Below, in pieces: positions 7,258 to 9,308 of a stretch of DNA of 9,308 nt (the stretch's first letter is position 1; each line of letters begins with the position of its first letter). The DNA lies in the NCBI GenBank assembly GCA_016764015.1, contig JAESSR010000027.1, forward strand, positions 1 through 9,308, written 5' to 3'. The notes under the pieces are model-generated. The model did not search any database. It saw only the letters and a list, made by a program, of their open reading frames with translations, and was not told the DNA's origin. Origin of the DNA: Phycisphaerales bacterium. GTDB taxonomy: Bacteria > Planctomycetota > Phycisphaerae > Phycisphaerales > UBA1924. Position numbers and translations under genes: made by a program.

Positions 7258-7287
7258 GGGAACTCCTACTTACACATATTCATCTAT

Positions 7288-8343
7288 TTAGGCAACAAGC
7301 TGGCGTTCGAGCTTGTCAGGGAAGACCGCCTTGGCGATGGCGTCTTCCTTGGAGATCGTGCCGTTGAAATATAACTCAGCGATTGATGAATCCAACGAGC
7401 ACATACCAATGGCACGCGAGGTCTCGATCACATTGGGGATTTCGAAAATCTTGTTCTCACGGATCAGGTTCCGCACAGCCGGTGTACACAGCAATGTCTC
7501 TACCGCAGGCACCATCCCTGGCCGATCGCTGCGTGTAAAGAGTGTCTGTGATACAACCGCCTGCAAGGTCGTCGAGAGCATCGAGCGAATCTGGCTCTGC
7601 TGACCCGATGGATACATATCAATGATTCGAGATACAGTCTGTGAGGCATTCACCGTATGAAGCGTGGACAACACCAAGTGACCCGTTTCACCCGCCGAGA
7701 TGGCCAATGAAGTGGTTTCAAGGTCACGCATTTCACCCACAAGGATGATGTCAGGGTCCTGACGCAAAGCATGCTTGAGCCCAGAAGTAAAGCTGATCAT
7801 GTCGCGCCCGAGCTCACGCTGCTCGATCAGACACTGGTCTGATTCAAACATGTATTCGACCGGGTCTTCGAGCGTAATGATGTGTTTGGAATAGCGTTGG
7901 TTCATCGACTGGATCATCGCTGCGAGTGTTGTTGATTTCCCTGAGCCTGTATCACCCGTCACGAGCACCAACCCACGCGGGAGATATGTCAATCGGGCGA
8001 TGACTTCTGGAAGCGCGAGTGCACTCAGCGGCGGGACCTTCGATTTGATCGCACGCATCGCCAGACCGATCACACCCTTTTGCATATGAGCGTTCACACG
8101 ATAGCGAGCAAGCCCAGGAACTTCGTACGAGAAGTCTGCATCCTTGTCGCGTTCAAAGTTGGCGAGCACTTCTTTGTTTGCCATGTTCCGGAACATGGCC
8201 TCAACATCACGCGGGTCCATGCGAACCTCGCTCATGGGCTTGATCACCTGATGCACACGCATCGAAGCGGGCTCGCCAGAAATGATATGAATATCCGAAG
8301 CATCCGCTTCATGAGCTTGACGAAGTATGGCATCGAGTTCCAC
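7288..8343 (-). CDS. pilT: Twitching motility retraction ATPase PilT
   Basis: This 351-residue protein is a GspE-superfamily hexameric ATPase that powers pilus disassembly, and so twitching and related behaviour, at the cytoplasmic base of the machine. The Walker A motif GDTGSGKST is at 130-138, the Asp box ITLEDPVEY at 156-164, and the Walker B region LRQDPDIILVGEMRD at 193-207 with Glu204. The His box TGHLVLSTLHT is at 220-230. AVRNLIREN at 289-297 matches the AIRNLIRE signature that separates PilT from PilB. No long N-terminal PilB-type domain and no zinc-binding cysteines are present, which fits PilT. The start is GTG at 8343 with GGGAGA (8351-8356) 7 bases upstream. It is the first gene of the pilus block. 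No pilB is present, so the extension ATPase must be encoded elsewhere. A PilU-type paralogue is possible but less likely. Confidence 0.95.
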   Translation of the reverse strand: MELDAILRQAHEADASDIHIISGEPASMRVHQVIKPMSEVRMDPRDVEAMFRNMANKEVLANFERDKDADFSYEVPGLARYRVNAHMQKGVIGLAMRAIKSKVPPLSALALPEVIARLTYLPRGLVLVTGDTGSGKSTTLAAMIQSMNQRYSKHIITLEDPVEYMFESDQCLIEQRELGRDMISFTSGLKHALRQDPDIILVGEMRDLETTSLAISAGETGHLVLSTLHTVNASQTVSRIIDMYPSGQQSQIRSMLSTTLQAVVSQTLFTRSDRPGMVPAVETLLCTPAVRNLIRENKIFEIPNVIETSRAIGMCSLDSSIAELYFNGTISKEDAIAKAVFPDKLERQLVA

Positions 8344-8350
8344 AGCGTAT

Positions 8351-8356
8351 TCTCCC
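8351..8356 (-). promoter_or_regulatory. Ribosome binding site supporting the GTG start of pilT
   Basis: GGGAGA lies 7 bases before GTG 8343 on the minus strand. No ATG with comparable spacing exists nearby, and the family N-terminus starts directly here. Confidence 0.7.
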
Positions 8357-8448
8357 GGGGGTATACATCACCGTGCCCTGATCACAATCCAGAGCATCTT
8401 CCCAATTCATCGGTGGTTTGAAGGGGCTGATTCAGACCAGCACCATGA

Positions 8449-8466
8449 GAGTGAGCGAAATCACTC
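8449..8466. other. Small inverted repeat upstream of pilT
   Basis: GAGTGA, a six-base spacer GCGAAA, then TCACTC form a perfect 6-base-pair dyad about 105 bases upstream of the pilT start. It could be an operator or a short RNA hairpin in the leader of the pilus transcript. It is short, so chance is possible. Confidence 0.25.
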
Positions 8467-8570
8467 CCGGTTATGCGGGCAAATCAGCAGAACAACATCA
8501 ATGTGATTGAGTGGGAACCTGATCGAAAACGAATAATCGGCACAACCGGACTCTTGCACTTCCCACAACT

Positions 8571-8668
8571 CGGGTGCCACTGCTTGACCGTCTTCGGCAA
8601 GCAGTGGCTTGTCACATCCATCAATTGCAAAGACACGCCTTGCCGAAGACGGTCAAGGCATGGCACCC
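8571..8668. repeat. Double-hairpin repeat, copy A, downstream of rnhA
   Basis: The left arm (8572-8606) and right arm (8634-8668) are imperfect inverted copies separated by 27 bases, and GGGTGC/GCACCC can pair at the outer ends. The left hairpin is CACTGCTTG, bulged A, CCG, TCTT, CGG, CAAGCAGTG, with a fully paired stem. The right hairpin, read on the minus strand, is CATGCCTTG, bulged A, CCG, TCTT, CGG, CAAGGCGTG. Its sequence differs but it still pairs, with one G-U. The left arm with its preceding base is identical over 36 bases to that of copy B at 9197. It lies 12 bases past the rnhA stop. In the rnhA transcript a run of seven U residues precedes the hairpins rather than following them, so a classical terminator is not supported. 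Confidence 0.85.
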
Positions 8669-8680
8669 AGAAAAAAACCG

Positions 8681-9169
8681 TCACCTACCCGCGTACATAT
8701 CCCGAGCCTCCACAGCCAGGTCATCCACTCGCTCGTTCTCCGCATGACCTGCATGCCCTTTGACCCAATGAAAGTTGATCGTGTGATCCTTCTTGAGTTC
8801 GTCAAGCTGCTTCCACAAGTCAACATTCTTCACAGGCTGCTTGCTCGCGGTCTTCCAACCCTTGCGCTTCCAACCAGCCATCCATTTTTCAAGCCCATCG
8901 AGGACATATTTGGAATCTGAAAACAGTTCAACCGTGCTCGGGCGCGTCAACGCGGTCAATCCCTCGATCACTCCAGTCAGTTCCATCCGGTTATTGGTCG
9001 TATCCTTCTCACCACCATTGCGTTCGATCGCCTTACCCGTCTTGGGATGCCTCAATAAGAACGCCCAGCCGCCCGGTCCAGGATTCCCCGAACAGGCTCC
9101 ATCGGTGTAGAGCTCAACAGTCGGACGATTGGAATCTTGATTGATACTTTGAGTGGTTTGGTCATTCAC
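8681..9169 (-). CDS. rnhA: Ribonuclease HI
   Basis: RNase HI cuts the RNA strand of RNA-DNA hybrids in the cytoplasm, removing primers and R-loops. With a GTG start at 9169 the protein has 162 residues, close to the usual 155. The four acidic metal ligands are visible: Asp23 in [14 protein letters not shown], Glu63 in NNRMEL, Asp85 in FSDSKYV and Asp149 in NERVDDLA. The catalytic-loop His139 is in WVKGHAGH. The Trp- and Lys-rich basic protrusion [12 protein letters not shown] (95-106) is present. The frame stays open upstream to 9298, but that part is encoded by a double-hairpin repeat (copy B) and is not part of the family. GTG 9169 is the only usual start codon between that repeat and the domain, though its Shine-Dalgarno is poor. 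The gene is flanked on both sides by copies of the same repeat. Confidence 0.94.
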   Translation of the reverse strand: MNDQTTQSINQDSNRPTVELYTDGACSGNPGPGGWAFLLRHPKTGKAIERNGGEKDTTNNRMELTGVIEGLTALTRPSTVELFSDSKYVLDGLEKWMAGWKRKGWKTASKQPVKNVDLWKQLDELKKDHTINFHWVKGHAGHAENERVDDLAVEARDMYAGR

Positions 9170-9196
9170 GCCCCCATCATACCCCGCATTCTCATC

Positions 9197-9295
9197 CGGG
9201 TGCCACTGCTTGACCGTCTTCGGCAAGCAGTGACTTGATGATTTCCGCAGCACAAAGACACGGCTTGCCGCTGCGCGGTCAAACCGTGGCACCCG
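9197..9295. repeat. Double-hairpin repeat, copy B, upstream of rnhA
   Basis: The left arm (9198-9232) is identical to copy A, as is the base before it. The right arm (9259-9294) has diverged but forms the same structure. Read on the minus strand it is CACGGTTTG, bulged A, CCG, CGCAG, CGG, CAAGCCGTG, with one G-U pair. The arms are separated by 26 bases that share CTTG near the start and CAAAGACAC at the junction with copy A. Outer GGGTGC/GCACCC pairing is kept. It lies 28 bases upstream of the proposed rnhA start, in the same orientation as copy A, so the two are direct repeats around rnhA. It could form a structure in the rnhA leader if transcription starts upstream of it. Confidence 0.85.
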
Positions 9296-9308
9296 CATTG
9301 CTTCACAA

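Larger units (their letters stand above)
8344..8570. other. Intergenic region upstream of pilT with no recognised gene
   Basis: Together with the adjacent repeat this makes about 340 bases without a convincing gene between rnhA and pilT. I see the pilT Shine-Dalgarno (8351-8356) and a small inverted repeat (8449-8466) but no tRNA-like cloverleaf, no riboswitch I recognise and no clear sigma-70 promoter. The promoter of the pilus block would be expected here. Short frames crossing it have no ribosome binding site and partly consist of repeat sequence. Confidence 0.5.

Noticed and set aside
8360..8387. TTGTGA, 16 bases, TATACC as a sigma-70 promoter for pilT on the minus strand
   Set aside because: Transcription would start at about 8353, inside the pilT ribosome binding site, leaving it without a usable leader, and the -10 match is only four of six.
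8539..8557. GGCAC ... TTGCA on the plus strand as a sigma-54 promoter
   Set aside because: The spacing between GG and GC is about five bases too long, and the strand points away from pilT.
8641..8680. Copy A hairpin plus T-run as an intrinsic terminator of rnhA
   Set aside because: In the rnhA transcript the seven-U run comes before the hairpins, the wrong order for an intrinsic terminator.
8473..8763. Plus-strand 96-codon and minus-strand 66-codon (8484-8684) frames across the rnhA-pilT gap
   Set aside because: Both run through the double-hairpin repeat, have no ribosome binding site, and the plus-strand one overlaps rnhA. Their length reflects the repeat being open in these frames.

Overview
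The window looks like a piece of a planctomycete chromosome, most likely a marine member of the Phycisphaerae with roughly balanced GC content. This is inferred from the type of pilus genes, from the Asp/Asn-rich DxDxDG loops in a very large pilin-like protein, and from intergenic double-hairpin repeats of a kind I associate with planctomycetes. No rRNA or other taxonomic marker is present, so the assignment is tentative.

Layout: the left edge holds the 5' part of a DUF502-family membrane protein gene (minus strand), divergent from galE (UDP-glucose 4-epimerase, plus strand). galE converges on a minus-strand block that fills most of the window. In transcription order the block is pilT (retraction ATPase), pilC (inner-membrane platform), a PilV/GspI-like prepilin, a 981-residue PilX/GspK-like protein and a PilW/GspJ-like prepilin. 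Gaps between consecutive genes are short (30, 59 and 67 bases), and the last pair overlaps by ATGA, so this is probably one operon. To the right, after about 340 bases without a gene, comes rnhA (ribonuclease HI), also on the minus strand.

How the pilus genes fit together: PilT and PilC are membrane-side machinery. The three pilin-like genes match the GspI-GspK-GspJ / PilV-PilX-PilW set that forms the tip complex of type II secretion pseudopili and type IV pili. The K/X-like member lacks Glu at position +5 after the predicted cleavage site, as is typical of the tip subunit. It is about three times the usual length and carries many calcium-loop-like motifs and possible beta-helix strands. It is a candidate fused tip subunit and adhesin. 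No pilB, major pilin, secretin or pilY1 lies in the window.

The other notable feature is a set of three intergenic double-hairpin repeats. Two copies share a 36-base identical arm and flank rnhA as direct repeats. The third, between galE and the pilW-like gene, has unrelated stem sequence but the same architecture. The hairpins show paired (compensatory) base changes.
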